Shown here: in pieces, positions 44,458 through 52,561 of the stretch
How positions within the stretch are numbered: position 1 is the stretch's first letter
Layout: the number at the start of each line of letters is the position of its first letter
Source of the DNA: CAXMST01 sp963700785
Lineage (GTDB): Bacteria > Actinomycetota > Thermoleophilia > Solirubrobacterales > 70-9
Length of the DNA stretch: 64,000 nt
Assembly (NCBI GenBank): GCA_963700785.1
Contig: CAVOYZ010000008.1
Location: forward strand, 186,001 to 250,000
Direction: 5' to 3'
Position numbers and translations under genes: made by a program
The notes under the pieces: model-generated
Database searches by the model: none
The model's input: the letters and a program-made list of their open reading frames with translations, nothing else
What the model was told of the DNA's origin: nothing

Positions 44458-45633
44458 TTGAACCGAGATCAAAGCGCAGCGACGGGGGAGGAGTTGCCGG
44501 CGGGCGTGGAGTTGCTCGTGATCGGCGGTGGGCTGGCCGGACTCGTCTGCGCCTGGCGCGCGGCCGAGGCTGGCGCGGAGGTGCTCGTCTGCGATGCGCC
44601 CGGCCGCCCGGCCGCCGCCGAGGTCGCGGCCGGGATGATCGCGCCGGTCGGTGAGCTGAGCTGGGGTGAGGAGGCGACCCTGGCGGCGGCGATCGAGGCG
44701 TCCCGCCGCTGGCCCGACTTCGCGCGTGAGCTCGAGGCGGCCGCAGGCGAGGCGGTTCCCTATCGCCGCTGCGGGGCCTTGCACGTGGCGCTCGATCGCG
44801 ATGAGGCGGCCGAGCTCGAGCGTCGCCACGAGCTGCACGAGCGGCACTCGCTGGCGGCCGAGAGCTTGCTCGCGAGCGAGTGCAGGCGGCTCGAGCCGGG
44901 GCTGGCCACGGCGGTGACAGCCGCGGTCAGCGCTCCGGGCGAGGCCGAGGTCGATCCGCGGGCCCTGCTCACGGCACTGCGGGCCGCGGCCGGGGCCGCG
45001 GGGGTGAAGATCGTCGCCGCCGAGGTGCGTGAGATCGACGCCGCCGGGACCCGTGCCCGGCTCGCCGACGGCCGCGACGTCGCCGCCGACCGGGTGGCCG
45101 TCTGCGCCGGCGCCTGGGCCGGCCAGCAAGACCTGCTGCCGGATGACCGGCGCCTGCCGGTGCGACCGGTGAAGGGCGAGATCCTCAGGCTCCGGGCCGC
45201 ACCGGGGTCGCTGCCCTGCGAGCGGATCGTCGTCGGCGAGCGCTTCTATCTGGTCCCCCGCTTGAGCGGTGAGGTCGTGCTCGGGGCGAGCAGCGAGGAA
45301 CGCGGCTTCGACCTCAGGGTCACGGCGGGTGCCGTGCACGAGCTGCTGCGCGAGGCCTATCGCGCGCTGCCCGAGCTGGCTGAGCTCGAGCTGGTCGAGA
45401 TGGCGGCAGGGTTGCGGCCGGGCTCGCCCGACAACGCACCGATCATCGGCCTCGTCCCCGGCGAGCGCAGCGATCCGATCGTCGCCGCCGGCCTCTACAG
45501 GAACGGGGTTCTGCTGGCGCCCGTCCTCGCCGCCGCGTTCGACGCCCTGCTCAGCGGCGGCCGGTTGCCCCCGGAGCTCGCTCCGCTGGCGCCTGACCGC
45601 CTCGGCCGGCGCCGGGCGGAGGCGCTGACGTGA
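44458..45633 (+). CDS. thiO: Glycine oxidase ThiO
   Basis: This FAD-dependent oxidase converts glycine to iminoacetate for the thiazole ring. The FAD motif VIGGGLAGLVCAWRAAEAG is at about residues 21-39, AAGMIAPVGELSWG follows as in ThiO, and the C-terminal GLRPGSPDNAPIIG...GLYRNGVLLAP is the DAO-family closing motif. The start is TTG 44458, preceded by GGAGG with 7-base spacing, better than any upstream codon, which would lie in the riboswitch. The stop overlaps thiS as GTGA. The use of ThiO rather than the tyrosine lyase ThiH indicates aerobic thiazole synthesis. Confidence 0.94.
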   Translation: MNRDQSAATGEELPAGVELLVIGGGLAGLVCAWRAAEAGAEVLVCDAPGRPAAAEVAAGMIAPVGELSWGEEATLAAAIEASRRWPDFARELEAAAGEAVPYRRCGALHVALDRDEAAELERRHELHERHSLAAESLLASECRRLEPGLATAVTAAVSAPGEAEVDPRALLTALRAAAGAAGVKIVAAEVREIDAAGTRARLADGRDVAADRVAVCAGAWAGQQDLLPDDRRLPVRPVKGEILRLRAAPGSLPCERIVVGERFYLVPRLSGEVVLGASSEERGFDLRVTAGAVHELLREAYRALPELAELELVEMAAGLRPGSPDNAPIIGLVPGERSDPIVAAGLYRNGVLLAPVLAAAFDALLSGGRLPPELAPLAPDRLGRRRAEALT

Positions 45634-45842
45634 ACGTGATCGTCAACGGCGAGCCGCTCGAGCTGGCCGACGGCTGCACGGTCAGCGACGCCGCGGCGGA
45701 GGTCGGGATCCACCCGTGGGAGCGTGGCGTCGCAGTCGCCCTCGACGGCGAGGTCGTCCCCAGAACGCTGCTCGACACGACGGTGCTCAGCGAGGGCCAG
45801 CGGGTCGAGATCGTGGCGGCGATCCAGGGCGGTGCGCGGTGA
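45630..45842 (+). CDS. thiS: Sulfur carrier protein ThiS with two residues after the Gly-Gly
   Basis: The 70-residue ubiquitin-like protein opens NVIVNGEPLELADGCTV and has the ThiS pattern VALDGEVVPR...LSEGQRVEIVAAIQGG. ThiS normally ends in Gly-Gly, whose C-terminus is thiocarboxylated. Here the frame adds Ala-Arg before the TGA, an extension created by the GTGA overlap with thiG. Either those two residues are trimmed by a peptidase or the real terminus differs. The start is GTG 45630, overlapping the thiO stop. Confidence 0.9.
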   Translation: MNVIVNGEPLELADGCTVSDAAAEVGIHPWERGVAVALDGEVVPRTLLDTTVLSEGQRVEIVAAIQGGAR

Positions 45843-46621
45843 GCGTGAACGCGGAGGGCTTCGAGCTCGGCGGCCGGACCTGGCGCTCGAGGCTGATCGT
45901 CGGAACCGGTGGCTTCCGCTCGATGGAAGACCTGGAGCGGGCGTTGATCGCGTCGGGAACCGAGATCGTGACCGTCGCGCTGCGGCGGGTCGATGCCCTC
46001 ACCTCCGACTCGGTCATCGATGTGATCGATCGGCTCGGCCTCTTCGTCCTGCCCAACACCGCCGGCTGCTACACGGCGCGCGATGCGGTCCGCACCGCCC
46101 GCCTCGCCCGCGAGGCCTTCGAGACCGACTGGATCAAGCTCGAGGTGATCGGTGACGATCGCACCCTGCTCCCCGACGCCGTCGAGCTGGTCGCGGCCGC
46201 CGAGGAGCTGATCGCCGACGGGTTCACGGTGCTCCCGTACACGACCGACGACCCGGTGCTTGCCCGGCGCCTGGAGGAGCTCGGCTGCGCCGCGGTGATG
46301 CCGCTCGGCTCGCCGATCGGCTCGGGCGCCGGGATCCGCAACCCCTACAACCTGCGGATCATCGTCGCTGCCGCATCGGTGCCGGTGATCCTCGACGCCG
46401 GGGTCGGCACCGCCTCGGACGCGGCGCTGGCGATGGAGCTGGGCTGCTCCGCGGTGCTGTTGGCGAGCGCGGTCTCCCGCGCCGAGGACCCGGTGCTGAT
46501 GGCGAGCGCGATGCGCGCCGCGGTCGAGGCCGGCCACGCCGCCCGCCGCGCGGGCAGGATCCCTGAGCGGCTGCACGCCGAGGCGTCGACGCCGGCCGAG
46601 GGCCTGGCCGATCTCGGCTGA
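45839..46621 (+). CDS. thiG: Thiazole synthase ThiG
   Basis: The 260-residue TIM barrel joins ThiS sulfur, iminoacetate and deoxyxylulose phosphate to form the thiazole. Visible are RLIVGTGGFRSMEDLERAL, NTAGCYTARDAVRTARLARE, the Schiff-base lysine in DWIKLEVIGD, MPLGSPIGSGAGIRNP and ILDAGVGTASDAALAMELGC. GTG 45839 overlaps the thiS stop. The pattern FRSMEDLERAL(I/M)ASGTEIVTVALRR is typical. It is the last gene of the riboswitch-controlled unit; the intergenic repeats begin 14 bp after its stop. Confidence 0.96.
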   Translation: MSVNAEGFELGGRTWRSRLIVGTGGFRSMEDLERALIASGTEIVTVALRRVDALTSDSVIDVIDRLGLFVLPNTAGCYTARDAVRTARLAREAFETDWIKLEVIGDDRTLLPDAVELVAAAEELIADGFTVLPYTTDDPVLARRLEELGCAAVMPLGSPIGSGAGIRNPYNLRIIVAAASVPVILDAGVGTASDAALAMELGCSAVLLASAVSRAEDPVLMASAMRAAVEAGHAARRAGRIPERLHAEASTPAEGLADLG

Positions 46622-46634
46622 CCACCCCGGCGAA

Positions 46635-46676
46635 TGAACGGTTGGGTGACCGGTCGCGCCCTGAACCGTTCACGCG
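46635..46676 (+). repeat. Intergenic repeat, copy 1 (contains a 9-bp inverted repeat)
   Basis: The 42-bp unit begins TGAACGGTT and ends AACCGTTCACGCG, so its ends form a perfect 9-bp inverted repeat around GACCGGTCGCGCCC. It matches copy 2 at 46708-46749 at 35 of 42 positions. It lies 14 bp after thiG and may act as its transcript-end hairpin. Confidence 0.75.
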
Positions 46677-46707
46677 AGCGAGGCCGCGCCAGCCGACCCC
46701 GGGCGAG

Positions 46708-46749
46708 TGAACCCTCCAGTGACCGATAGCGCCCTGAACCGTTCACGCG
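46708..46749 (+). repeat. Intergenic repeat, copy 2
   Basis: This second 42-bp unit shares the block GCGCCCTGAACCGTTCACGCG-type right end (19 of its 20 last bases fall in one uninterrupted identical run with copy 1) but has lost the left arm of the hairpin (TGAACCCTCC instead of TGAACGGTTG). The pair is spaced 73 bp start-to-start between thiG and the phosphatase gene. Confidence 0.75.
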
Positions 46750-46780
46750 CCGTCGGGGGCGCCGCATAGGCTGGTGGGCG

Positions 46781-47374
46781 ATGAGCGGTTCCGAGGTCTG
46801 GCTCGCGCGGCACGGGGAGACGGCTTGGAGCCTCGCCAAGCGCCACACCGGGCGGACCGACATCCCGCTGACCGAGAACGGGGCCAGGCAGGCCCGGGCG
46901 CTGGCCCCGGCGCTCGCGGGGCAGGGCTTCGCGAGGGTGCTCTGCAGCCCGCTGCTGCGCGCCAGGCAGACCTGTGAGGGGGCCGGTCTGTTGAGCGACG
47001 CGGAGATCCGCGAGCAGCTGGTCGAGTGGGACTACGGCGACTACGAGGGCATGACGACCGCCGAGGTCCACGCCGACCACCCCGGCTGGCTGCTCTGGAC
47101 CGACGGCTGCCCGGGCGGGGAGATGCCCGCCGACGTCGCCGAGCGCGTCGATCCGCTGATCGCCGAGCTGCGCCCGCTCGAGGGCGACGCGATCATCTTC
47201 GCCCACGGCCACCTGCTCCGAGTGCTCGCCGCACGCTGGATCGAGCAACCGCCGCTCGGCGGGCAGCGCCTCGCGCTCGCCACCGGCACCCTGAGCCGGC
47301 TCGGGATCGAGCACGACTACCCCGTGATCCGCGCCTGGAGCGCGGCTGTCGTCCGCGAGTTCGACGACGGCTGA
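46781..47374 (+). CDS. Histidine phosphatase family protein (phosphoglycerate mutase-like)
   Basis: The 197-residue protein carries the phospho-accepting histidine in VWLARHGETAWSLAKRHTGRTDIPL, the second arginine in CSPLLRARQTCEGAG, the acidic VEWDYGDYEGMTT and the second catalytic histidine in IIFAHGHLLRVLAARW. This is the cofactor-independent-of-name broad phosphatase branch (GpmB/CobC-like) rather than a glycolytic mutase, judging from length and the EWDYGDYEG motif. The start is ATG 46781. Substrate unknown; the thi operon upstream is separated by the repeats, so it is likely independent. Confidence 0.9.
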   Translation: MSGSEVWLARHGETAWSLAKRHTGRTDIPLTENGARQARALAPALAGQGFARVLCSPLLRARQTCEGAGLLSDAEIREQLVEWDYGDYEGMTTAEVHADHPGWLLWTDGCPGGEMPADVAERVDPLIAELRPLEGDAIIFAHGHLLRVLAARWIEQPPLGGQRLALATGTLSRLGIEHDYPVIRAWSAAVVREFDDG

Positions 47375-47401
47375 ATCGTTCCGGGCCAGGCCGGTGTCGG
47401 A

Positions 47402-48359
47402 GTGACGATGCAGGATGCGAACGGCGCGCAGGACAACGGCACCGGCGGAGGCCGGCTGCCCGGCTTCGGCCCGACCACCTCGATCTGCCCTGACTGCAAG
47501 ACCGCGCTGCCCCCGGCTCGCGCGCGACCCCCGCTTCGCGCCGGCGCTGGCCGAGATCGGCGTCCACGTCTACATGCAGTTCGACGGCTTCAAGGACTCG
47601 ACCCATCTCGAGATCAGGGGACGCCGGCTGCAGGACGAGAAGCTACGGGCGCTCGACGCCTGCGCCGAGCACGGTGTCGGCGTCTCGCTGGCGGCCGCGA
47701 TCGAGCGCCGGATCAACGAGGACGAGTGCGGTGAGATCGTCCGCTTCGGGGTCGGCCATCCGGCTGTCACCGGCGTCTTCTTTCAGCCCGTCACCCACTC
47801 CGGCCGCTTCCGCGACGACGCAGACCCGCTCGAGAAGCTGACCAACTCGGACGTGATCGAGCTGATCTCGGAGCAGCTGCCGGAGTGGTTCGAGCCGTCC
47901 GACTTCGTGCCCGTCCCCTGCTGCTCTCCGTCCTGCCGCTCGGCGACCTTCGCGCTCTACGACGGCGAGGACCTGATCCCCCTGCCGCGCCTCGTCGACG
48001 TCGACGACTACCTCGACTACGTCACCAATCGCGCGGTTCCGGATCTCGACGTCAAGCGGGCGCTCGAGGGCCTCTGGTCGGCGAAGGCCGCCGGCGGGAC
48101 CGCGCCGACCGCCGAACGGCTCGACTGCGTCGCCTGCGCCGTCGGCCTGCCGATCGAGCTGCAGGAGGTCGCGACGCGCGGCTTCATGATCGCGGTCCAG
48201 GACTTCCAGGATCCGTACACGCTCGACGTCGAGAAGCTGAAGAAGTGCTGCGTCTCCGAGATCACCCCGGACGGCCGGATCATCCCCTTCTGCGCCTACA
48301 ACTCGGTCGGCTACCGGGAGCAGGTCCGCGAGCTGCGGGGCGGCGCGGTGACCGCATGA
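47402..48359 (+). pseudogene. Radical SAM protein (COG1964 / tetraether-lipid-synthase-like) with its radical-SAM core deleted
   Basis: The gene starts normally (GTG 47402; LPGFGPTTSICPDCKTAL, a zinc-ribbon-like head). At about 47505-47520 it jumps to another frame at DPRFAPALAEIGVHVYMQFDG, which in full-length relatives follows the radical-SAM barrel. The whole core with CxxxCxxC, by my recollection roughly 150-200 residues, is absent. The rest is well conserved: FFQPVTHSGRF, VPVPCCSPSCRSATFALYDG, VDVDDYLDYV, LDCVACAVGLP, VQDFQDPYTLDVEKLKKCCV. Relatives include pterin dimethyltransferases and archaeal Tes. As written it cannot be a radical-SAM enzyme. Its stop overlaps the methyltransferase start (ATGA). 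Confidence 0.8.
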
Positions 48360-49228
48360 GCCCGCTTCCCGACGCCGCTGATCTCGATCCCTCGGCCCTG
48401 TCCGAGATCGCCGCCGGGCTCGAGGCCGGCGATCTCAAGGGCTGCTGCGCGACGGTCTACGAGCATCCGGCGGTGCGCTGGCTGCTCGGCGACGAGCTGC
48501 ACCCCGGCGGCGAGGACCTGACCCGCCGAATGCTCGATCTGGCTGCTGTCGGGCGCGCCGACCGCGTTCTCGACGTCGCTTCGGGCGCCGGGACCACGGC
48601 GCTGCTCGCCGCGCGCGAGCGCGGCTGCGAGGTCGTCGGGCTCGAGTACGGCGCCGCGGCAGTGGCCGGGGCGCGGGCGGATGCGGAGGCCGCCGGCTCG
48701 GCCGATGCAGTGAGCTTCGTCGAGGGGGACGCCGAGCGGCTGCCGTTCGGAGACGCGTCCTTCGACGTCGCGATCTGCGAGTGCGCGCTCTGCACGTTCA
48801 CCGACAAGACAACGGCCGTCGCCGAGATGCGGCGCGTGCTGCGGCCGGGTGGGCGGCTCGCGATCAGCGATGTGGTCGCCGACCACTCCCGCCTGCCGGA
48901 GGGCTTGCGGGGAGCGGTCGCGACGATCGCCTGCGTCGGTTCGGCGCTGCCCGAGGACGGGTACCGGGAGCTGCTCGAAGGTTCGGGCTTCGAGCTCGAA
49001 GCGGTCGAGCATGCGGGGCAGGAGGTCGCGCGAATGACGGAGCGGGTTCGGACCCGGCTGCGCGGGGCCAGATTGCTTGGCTTCGACGGCCTGATACCGA
49101 TCGAGGGCGGCCTGCCGGAGGCGATCGCCCTCGCCGGCGAGGCGCGCTCGGCGGTCGCCTCCGGAACGCTCGGCTACGCGGTGTTCATCGCCAGGCTCGC
49201 GGACGATCCCGCCGGCCGGTCCGCCTAG
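48356..49228 (+). CDS. Class I SAM-dependent methyltransferase
   Basis: The 290-residue protein has the SAM-binding fold in an ArsM-like arrangement: an N-terminal GDLKGCCATVYEHPAVRWLLGD, motif I VLDVASGAGTTALLAA, GLEYGAAAVAGARADAE, FVEGDAERLPFGDASFDVAICECALCTF and a post-motif RPGGRLAISDVV. The paired cysteines (GCC near residue 34, CECALC near 142) resemble arsenite methyltransferase-like proteins, but the full ArsM cysteine set is not evident. It is translationally coupled to the radical-SAM gene, so it probably methylates the product of that enzyme or shares its substrate. Substrate unknown. Confidence 0.88.
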   Translation: MSPLPDAADLDPSALSEIAAGLEAGDLKGCCATVYEHPAVRWLLGDELHPGGEDLTRRMLDLAAVGRADRVLDVASGAGTTALLAARERGCEVVGLEYGAAAVAGARADAEAAGSADAVSFVEGDAERLPFGDASFDVAICECALCTFTDKTTAVAEMRRVLRPGGRLAISDVVADHSRLPEGLRGAVATIACVGSALPEDGYRELLEGSGFELEAVEHAGQEVARMTERVRTRLRGARLLGFDGLIPIEGGLPEAIALAGEARSAVASGTLGYAVFIARLADDPAGRSA

Positions 49229-49241
49229 CGGCCGCGCGGGC

Positions 49242-49401
49242 GATCGAGCGCCGCAAACCACACAGCCTGTCCACAGGCAGTCGCCGCCGGTCCGGTCGCG
49301 CTCGATCATCGCGGTTCGGGCGCCGAGCCCGGCGGCGGTCATCGCCGCGAACGCCCGGTCGTCCCGCCGCCGATCGCGATCAGGTCGTGGCGTCCGCTCA
49401 T
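49242..49401 (-). pseudogene. N-terminal remnant of a mercuric-reductase/dihydrolipoamide-dehydrogenase-like flavoprotein
   Basis: From ATG 49401 the minus strand reads SGRHDLIAIGGGTTG. After a frame break near 49360 it continues MTAAGLGARTAMIERD and RTGGDCLWTGCV, the FAD-binding start and first redox cysteine of this family. Homology stops there, right before the PSKAL-type segment, and the remaining 400 or so residues are absent. It lies 14 bp or more beyond the methyltransferase stop, on the opposite strand. With the gutted radical-SAM gene it marks a damaged or misassembled locus. Confidence 0.65.
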
Positions 49402-49511
49402 CGCGGTCGCTTGCTGCGCTGCTCGGGCACGACGACGGTCATTCCCTGACAACGTAAACGAGCGTCGAAGCAGCGGCGTCCAGGCCGCGCGGGATGCGCA
49501 ATGATCGAGGC

Positions 49512-49586
49512 GCCCCCGTGGCGTAACTGGTTAACGCGCACGCCTTTTAAGCGTTGAGATTGTGGGTTCGAGTCCCACCGGGGGCA
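49512..49586 (+). tRNA. tRNA-Lys (anticodon TTT) with an extra base in the anticodon stem
   Basis: The acceptor GCCCCCG/CGGGGGC, D-arm GCGTAACTGGTTAACGC, anticodon loop CTTTTAA and T-arm GTGGG/CCCAC with TTCGAGT form a cloverleaf with discriminator A. The anticodon stem CACGC faces GCGTTG. It pairs perfectly only if one T at 49554-49555 is ignored, which also restores a normal 5-base variable loop. The extra base fits the indel pattern seen in protein genes. Confidence 0.93.
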
Positions 49587-49598
49587 CTCGATCTCCGC

Positions 49599-50267
49599 TC
49601 AGTCCGGGACGACCGCGCCGCTCAGCTCGACGAGCTCTCCCGCCTCGACCGGCGCGGCTCGGATCACCGAGCCGCGACCCTGGTGGACCTCGATCGGGCG
49701 GCCGAGCTTCGCACAGAGCCGGATCGCGGCCGCCCCGGTCGCCTCGTCCTCGGGAATGCCGGCCTCGGAGACGAAGCAGCGGGCCCGGATCAGGCCCGCG
49801 GGCTGATCGGTCCAGGCCCAGCAGTAGCGCCAGCCCGGCCCGCCCGGGCTGAGCGCCTCGACCTCGGCCGCCGACCGGTACTCGATCAGCTCGAACGGCG
49901 GGCACCACTCGGCCTTGGCCCGCGCCGCGGTGCGGTCGTCCCCGTGCTCGATCGCCACTCGGCCGGCCGGGGTCAGCAGGGCGTCGGCGGGATACCCCTC
50001 CCTGGCGAGCAGCCAGCCGGTGCCGACCACCGGATGACCGGCAAACGGCAGCTCGACCTCCGGGGTGAAGATCCGCACCCGGCCGGTCTGCGGGTCGTCG
50101 ACGAAGACGGTCTCCGAATAGCCGAGGAACCGGGCCAGGGCCTGGCGGTCGTCCTCGGCGACGGCCGGTCCGTCGATCACGACTCCGAGCCTGTTTCCCC
50201 CGGCACCGCGAGCGCCGCAGAAGACGCGCAGGACCGTGACCTCGAGGTCGACGTTGATCCCCCGCAC
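49599..50267 (-). CDS. PhzF-family isomerase/epimerase-like protein
   Basis: The 222-residue protein has the PhzF/DapF-like two-lobe pattern: LRVFCGARGAGGNRLGVVID at the start, the catalytic glutamate in GYSETVFVDD, FTPEVELPFAGHPVVGTGWLL and the C-terminal GIPEDEATGAAAIRLCAKLGRPIEVHQGRGS. These proteins catalyse proton-shift isomerisations; most genomic copies have no known substrate. I chose GTG 50267, 14 bp after the purH stop; no good ribosome-binding site is visible. It may simply be carried at the end of the purine operon. Confidence 0.87.
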   Translation of the reverse strand: MRGINVDLEVTVLRVFCGARGAGGNRLGVVIDGPAVAEDDRQALARFLGYSETVFVDDPQTGRVRIFTPEVELPFAGHPVVGTGWLLAREGYPADALLTPAGRVAIEHGDDRTAARAKAEWCPPFELIEYRSAAEVEALSPGGPGWRYCWAWTDQPAGLIRARCFVSEAGIPEDEATGAAAIRLCAKLGRPIEVHQGRGSVIRAAPVEAGELVELSGAVVPD

Positions 50268-50281
50268 CGCGGCGCGGCCCC

Positions 50282-51901
50282 TCAGTGGCGGAAGTGGCGC
50301 CGGCCGGTGAACACCATCGAGACCCCGGCCGCGTCGCAGGCGGCGATCACCTCGGCGTCCCGCTTCGAGCCGCCGGGCTGGATGATCGCCGCGGCGCCCG
50401 AGTCGATCACCTGCTGGGGTCCGTCGGCGAACGGGAAGAAGGCGTCGGATGCGACCGCGCAGCCGTCGAGCACGGTCGCGGCCCGCTCCCCGAACGCGTC
50501 GCCCGCCTTCTCGACAGCGATCCTCGACGAGTCCACCCGGCTCATCTGTCCGGCCCCGATCCCAACCGTGGCCCCGTCCTTGGCCAGGACGATCGCATTC
50601 GAGCGCACGTGGCGGCAGACCTTCCAGGCGAACAGCAGGTCCTCCCACTGCCCCTCGGAGGGCGAGGCCTTGGTGACGACGTCCATCGACTCGCGGTCGT
50701 CCCGACCGGAGTCCGTGTCCTGGACCAGCGCCCCTCCGCGCACCCGCTTGATGTCGACGCTGGGAATGAAGGTGCGCTGCTCGGTGTCCTCGAGGATCCG
50801 GATCGCCTCCTTGCGGGTGAGGACCTCCATCGCGTCCTCGTCGTAGCCGGGCGCGAGCAGCACCTCGATGAAGTTCTCGGCGAGTCGCTCGGCAAGGTCC
50901 CGGTCGATCGGCTCGTTGAAGGTGATCACGCCGCCGAAGGCCGAGGTCGGGTCGCAGGCGAGCGCCTGCTCATAGGCCTCGCCCACGGTGGCACCGATCG
51001 CGACTCCGCACGGGTTGTTGTGCTTGACGATCACGCAGGCCGGCGTCCCCTCGAGGTCGACCAGCGCCTTGCGGGCCGAGTCGAGATCGAGCACGTTGTT
51101 GAACGAGAGCGCCCGCCCGTGCTTCTTGGAGATCATGCTGAGCACGTGCGAGCGGGCCCCGACGTCCGCGTACAGCGCCGCGCGTTGATGCGGATTCTCG
51201 CCGTAGGAGAGGTCGAGGAACTTCTCCAGGGAGACCGTCAGGTGACCCGGGAAGGCTTCATAGCCCGCGGCGAACCAGCCGCTGATCGCTGCGTCGTAGC
51301 GGGCCGTGTAGGCGAACGCCTCGTTCGCGAGCCAGTGCCTGGTGTCGCCCGAGATCTCACCATCGGAGGCGTCGAGCTCGGCGAGTACGGCGTCGTAGCT
51401 CTCAGGACGGACGACGACGGCGACGTGCAGGTGGTTCTTGGCCGCGGCTCGGATCATCGTCGGGCCACCGATGTCGATGTTCTCGAGTGCCTCGCCCTCG
51501 CTCACGTCGAGCTTCGCGACCGCCCGCTCGAACGGGTAGAGGTTCGTGCAGACGAGGTCGATCGGCTCGATCCCCTCGCTCGCGAGAGTTGCCATGTGCT
51601 CGGGGTCGTCGCGCTTGGCGAGCAGCGCCGCGTGAAGGCGTGGATGCAGGGTCTTCACCCTGCCTCCGAGGATCTCCGCCTGTCCGGTCAGCTCCTCGAC
51701 CGAGGTCACCGCGACCCCGGCCGCGCTGAGCTCCCGCGCCGTGCCCCCGGTGGAGATCAGCTCGACCCCGATCGAGCTCAGCCCGCGGGCGAAGTCGACG
51801 ACGCCGGTCTTGTCGGAGACGGAGATCAGGGCCCGCTTGATCTTCAGCGGGTGACGGGGGGAGTCGTGTTCGCGGGCCGCCGCGTCGGTGCCCTCGATCA
51901 T
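50282..51901 (-). CDS. purH: Bifunctional AICAR transformylase/IMP cyclohydrolase
   Basis: The 539-residue protein carries both activities. The N-terminal IMP cyclohydrolase part has ALISVSDKTGVVDFARGL, SVEELTGQAEILGGRVKTLHP and NLYPFERAV. The C-terminal transformylase has the Lys-His active-site pair in VIVKHNNPCGVA, FGGVITFNEP, SNAIVLAKDGATVGIGAGQMSRVDS and the C-terminal TGRRHFRH. It converts AICAR to IMP in the last two steps of purine synthesis. The start is ATG 51901, overlapping the purN stop by 4 bp. No frame problem is seen. Confidence 0.96.
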   Translation of the reverse strand: MIEGTDAAAREHDSPRHPLKIKRALISVSDKTGVVDFARGLSSIGVELISTGGTARELSAAGVAVTSVEELTGQAEILGGRVKTLHPRLHAALLAKRDDPEHMATLASEGIEPIDLVCTNLYPFERAVAKLDVSEGEALENIDIGGPTMIRAAAKNHLHVAVVVRPESYDAVLAELDASDGEISGDTRHWLANEAFAYTARYDAAISGWFAAGYEAFPGHLTVSLEKFLDLSYGENPHQRAALYADVGARSHVLSMISKKHGRALSFNNVLDLDSARKALVDLEGTPACVIVKHNNPCGVAIGATVGEAYEQALACDPTSAFGGVITFNEPIDRDLAERLAENFIEVLLAPGYDEDAMEVLTRKEAIRILEDTEQRTFIPSVDIKRVRGGALVQDTDSGRDDRESMDVVTKASPSEGQWEDLLFAWKVCRHVRSNAIVLAKDGATVGIGAGQMSRVDSSRIAVEKAGDAFGERAATVLDGCAVASDAFFPFADGPQQVIDSGAAAIIQPGGSKRDAEVIAACDAAGVSMVFTGRRHFRH

Positions 51902-52524
51902 CGCTTGTCGATCCTCACCAGGCGGGGATTCCGCTCGTCGATCCGCACCCGTCCCTCCGCGATCAACTCGATCGCCCGCGGCAGCAGGCGGTGCTCGACC
52001 CGGTGGATCTGATCCTCGAGCTCCTCGATCGGCCGAGTGTATGTGAGCTCGATCGGTTCCTGCAGGATGATCGGGCCGGTGTCGACGCCGGCGTCGACGA
52101 AGTGCACGGTGACGCCGCTGACCCGGACGCCGTGACGGTACGCCTGGCCGATCGCGTCAAGGCCCGGGAAGCTCGGCAACAGGGCCGGGTGGACGTTGAT
52201 CACGCGGCCGTCAAAGCGCTCGATGAAGCTCGCGCAGAGGAGCTGCATGTAGCCGGCGAGCACGACGAGCTGAACGCCGCGCTCGCCGAGCCAGTCTGCG
52301 ATCGCCAGGTCGCGCTGCTCGCGGGTCTCGTGCTCGGAGGCGACGAACGAGCGGGTCGCGATGCCGGCGTCCGCGGCGCGCGAGAGCGCCCTCGCCTCGG
52401 GCTGGTCGGAGCCGACCGCGACCACCTCAGCCGCGCCCCTGCCGTGCAGGCTGTCGAGGATCGCCTGCAGGTTGGTGCCGCTGCCGGAGGCCAGGACCGC
52501 GACGCGCAGGGGTTGCTCGTTCAT
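51898..52524 (-). CDS. purN: Phosphoribosylglycinamide formyltransferase
   Basis: The 208-residue protein transfers the formyl group from 10-formyl-THF to GAR. Characteristic elements are VAVLASGSGTNLQAILDSL at the N-terminus, the catalytic Asn-His in INVHPALLPSFPG, and the aspartate in VDAGVDTGPII. Length and motif spacing match E. coli PurN. The TGA overlaps the purH start, and purF ends 37 bp upstream, giving the order purL-purF-purN-purH. Confidence 0.96.
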   Translation of the reverse strand: MNEQPLRVAVLASGSGTNLQAILDSLHGRGAAEVVAVGSDQPEARALSRAADAGIATRSFVASEHETREQRDLAIADWLGERGVQLVVLAGYMQLLCASFIERFDGRVINVHPALLPSFPGLDAIGQAYRHGVRVSGVTVHFVDAGVDTGPIILQEPIELTYTRPIEELEDQIHRVEHRLLPRAIELIAEGRVRIDERNPRLVRIDKR

Positions 52525-52561
52525 TCCGGCCCGATGCTATTCGCGGCCGCAGCGGGGTCGC

